From Flavobacteriaceae bacterium (GTDB lineage Bacteria; Bacteroidota; Bacteroidia; Flavobacteriales; Flavobacteriaceae), in the NCBI GenBank assembly GCA_002862705.1, contig PKDU01000001.1, positions 1 to 53,522 of the forward strand: a DNA stretch of 53,522 bases, given 5' to 3'. The notes beneath the pieces were generated by a model. That model saw only the letters and a list, made by a program, of their open reading frames with translations, did no database searches and was not told the DNA's origin. Positions 53,082-53,522 of the stretch are shown one piece after another (the first letter of the stretch is position 1; the number at the start of each line of letters is the position of its first letter). The translations under genes and the position numbers were made by a program.

Positions 53082-53090
53082 GAGACAAAG

Positions 53091-53522
53091 CTACAGAATT
53101 CCTCGTATTGTAGATGGGCGATATTTGTCACTCAAAAAGTCTATCCCAAGTGTAAACTGATGAAAACCTGTATTGTTAATTTTTACATTTCCCAAGCCAA
53201 CAGTATATGCGTATGAAAAGGTCCATTTTTGGTGTTTTATTCCTGTCAAAAGGGTAAATTGGTTAAATGGTTCGCTGTAAGCTGCGGTTGCGCTTTCGGT
53301 TAGCGTATCCGTAAGTCCTTTTCGATAAGAAGTGCCCAGCCACAATTGTGTTTGACGAATGCTGTGGTGTGATTTTAAACTTACATCAACATTGGGACGG
53401 TCTACATATTCGATATAGTCAACCAAAAAGGAAGGCTCCAAAGCCCACCTGGGGTTCATTTCAAAAAAGTTTCCTGCCGACACCAAAAAACGACTTGGTC
53501 TTTCAAGCAATACTTGATCGCT
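53091..53522 (-). CDS. PorP/SprF-type T9SS membrane protein, 3' part (5' end outside window)
   Basis: The frame is open from the window edge to the TAA at 53091-53093, giving 143 residues of the C-terminal half of an outer-membrane barrel. VSAGNFFEMNPRWALEPSFL, LLTGIKHQKWTFSYAYTVGL and NNTGFHQFTLGIDF are patterns of the PorP/SprF family, which helps secrete or anchor particular T9SS cargo. A last stretch after GIDF is unusually polar. Partner cargo gene lies outside the window. Confidence 0.85.
   Translation of the reverse strand, partial: SDQVLLERPSRFLVSAGNFFEMNPRWALEPSFLVDYIEYVDRPNVDVSLKSHHSIRQTQLWLGTSYRKGLTDTLTESATAAYSEPFNQFTLLTGIKHQKWTFSYAYTVGLGNVKINNTGFHQFTLGIDFLSDKYRPSTIRGIL

Noticed and set aside
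1..53522. CRISPR arrays, tRNA/rRNA genes, insertion sequences, prophage or defence cassette
   Set aside because: No repeat-spacer pattern, cloverleaf, transposase, integrase or recognisable defence gene was seen by eye; short tRNAs could be missed without a covariance search, but spacers are small.

Overview
The window is a gene-dense chromosomal segment of a Bacteroidota bacterium, most likely of the class Flavobacteriia (family Flavobacteriaceae; genus not resolvable by eye). Pointers: a type IX secretion (T9SS) C-terminal sorting domain, the T9SS/gliding lipoprotein GldH, a PorP/SprF-type membrane protein, a complete Bat (Bacteroides aerotolerance) operon, a TonB receptor with an N-terminal carboxypeptidase-like regulatory domain, PchR-like and DUF5929 proteins typical of the group, and about twenty promoter-like TAnnTTTG -7 boxes in place of an E. 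coli -10. No rRNA, tRNA, CRISPR array, insertion sequence or prophage was seen.

Layout. 1-5.6 kb: the end of a T9SS-exported protein, a terminator, a TonB-dependent receptor that is visibly more A+T rich than the rest, and a PiT phosphate transporter fused to a PhoU-like domain. 5.7-9.2 kb: class Ia ribonucleotide reductase (nrdB-nrdA). 9.4-15.7 kb: small housekeeping and membrane genes (DUF3109, MarC, dCMP deaminase, HupE, TerB-DnaJ, methyltransferase, bacilliredoxin, PlsC, orphan histidine kinase). 14.3-24.1 kb: a divergent heme regulon. An AraC/PchR-like regulator with hemH, hemJ and a histidine kinase reads left; hemA-C-D-E-F-B reads right and runs on into a serine hydrolase and a DEDDy exonuclease. 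Together these cover heme synthesis from glutamyl-tRNA except glutamate-1-semialdehyde aminotransferase (hemL). 26-29 kb: a small haem-like membrane protein, gpsA, pheS, cvpA. 29.2-38 kb: the Bat operon moxR-DUF58-BatD-like-batA-batB-batC-batD-batE, every gene overlapping or nearly touching the next. 38-41.3 kb: a Schlafen/AlbA-type protein, then yicC-gmk-nadD. 41.3-42.5 kb: the only gene desert, with a T-tract-rich spacer and two facing gene remnants. 42.5-53.5 kb: thioesterase, HU/SPOR protein, dprA, trpS, acyltransferase, recA, trhO-gldH-PBP1A, CYTH triphosphatase, S1/P1 nuclease and the 3' part of a PorP/SprF gene.

The most interesting signals are regulatory and architectural rather than a new enzyme cassette. 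(1) Three phased 9-bp repeats sit symmetrically between the AraC regulator and hemA, and the regulator carries a Cys-Pro motif of the kind that can bind heme. (2) At about eight genes a -7 box lies exactly 4-5 nt before the start codon, which predicts leaderless mRNAs. (3) Five of nine convergent gene pairs share their stop codons in an exact 4-bp overlap. (4) A pair of divergent genes seems to have lost both 5' halves in a single deletion. No clear defence island or novel multi-gene system was found.
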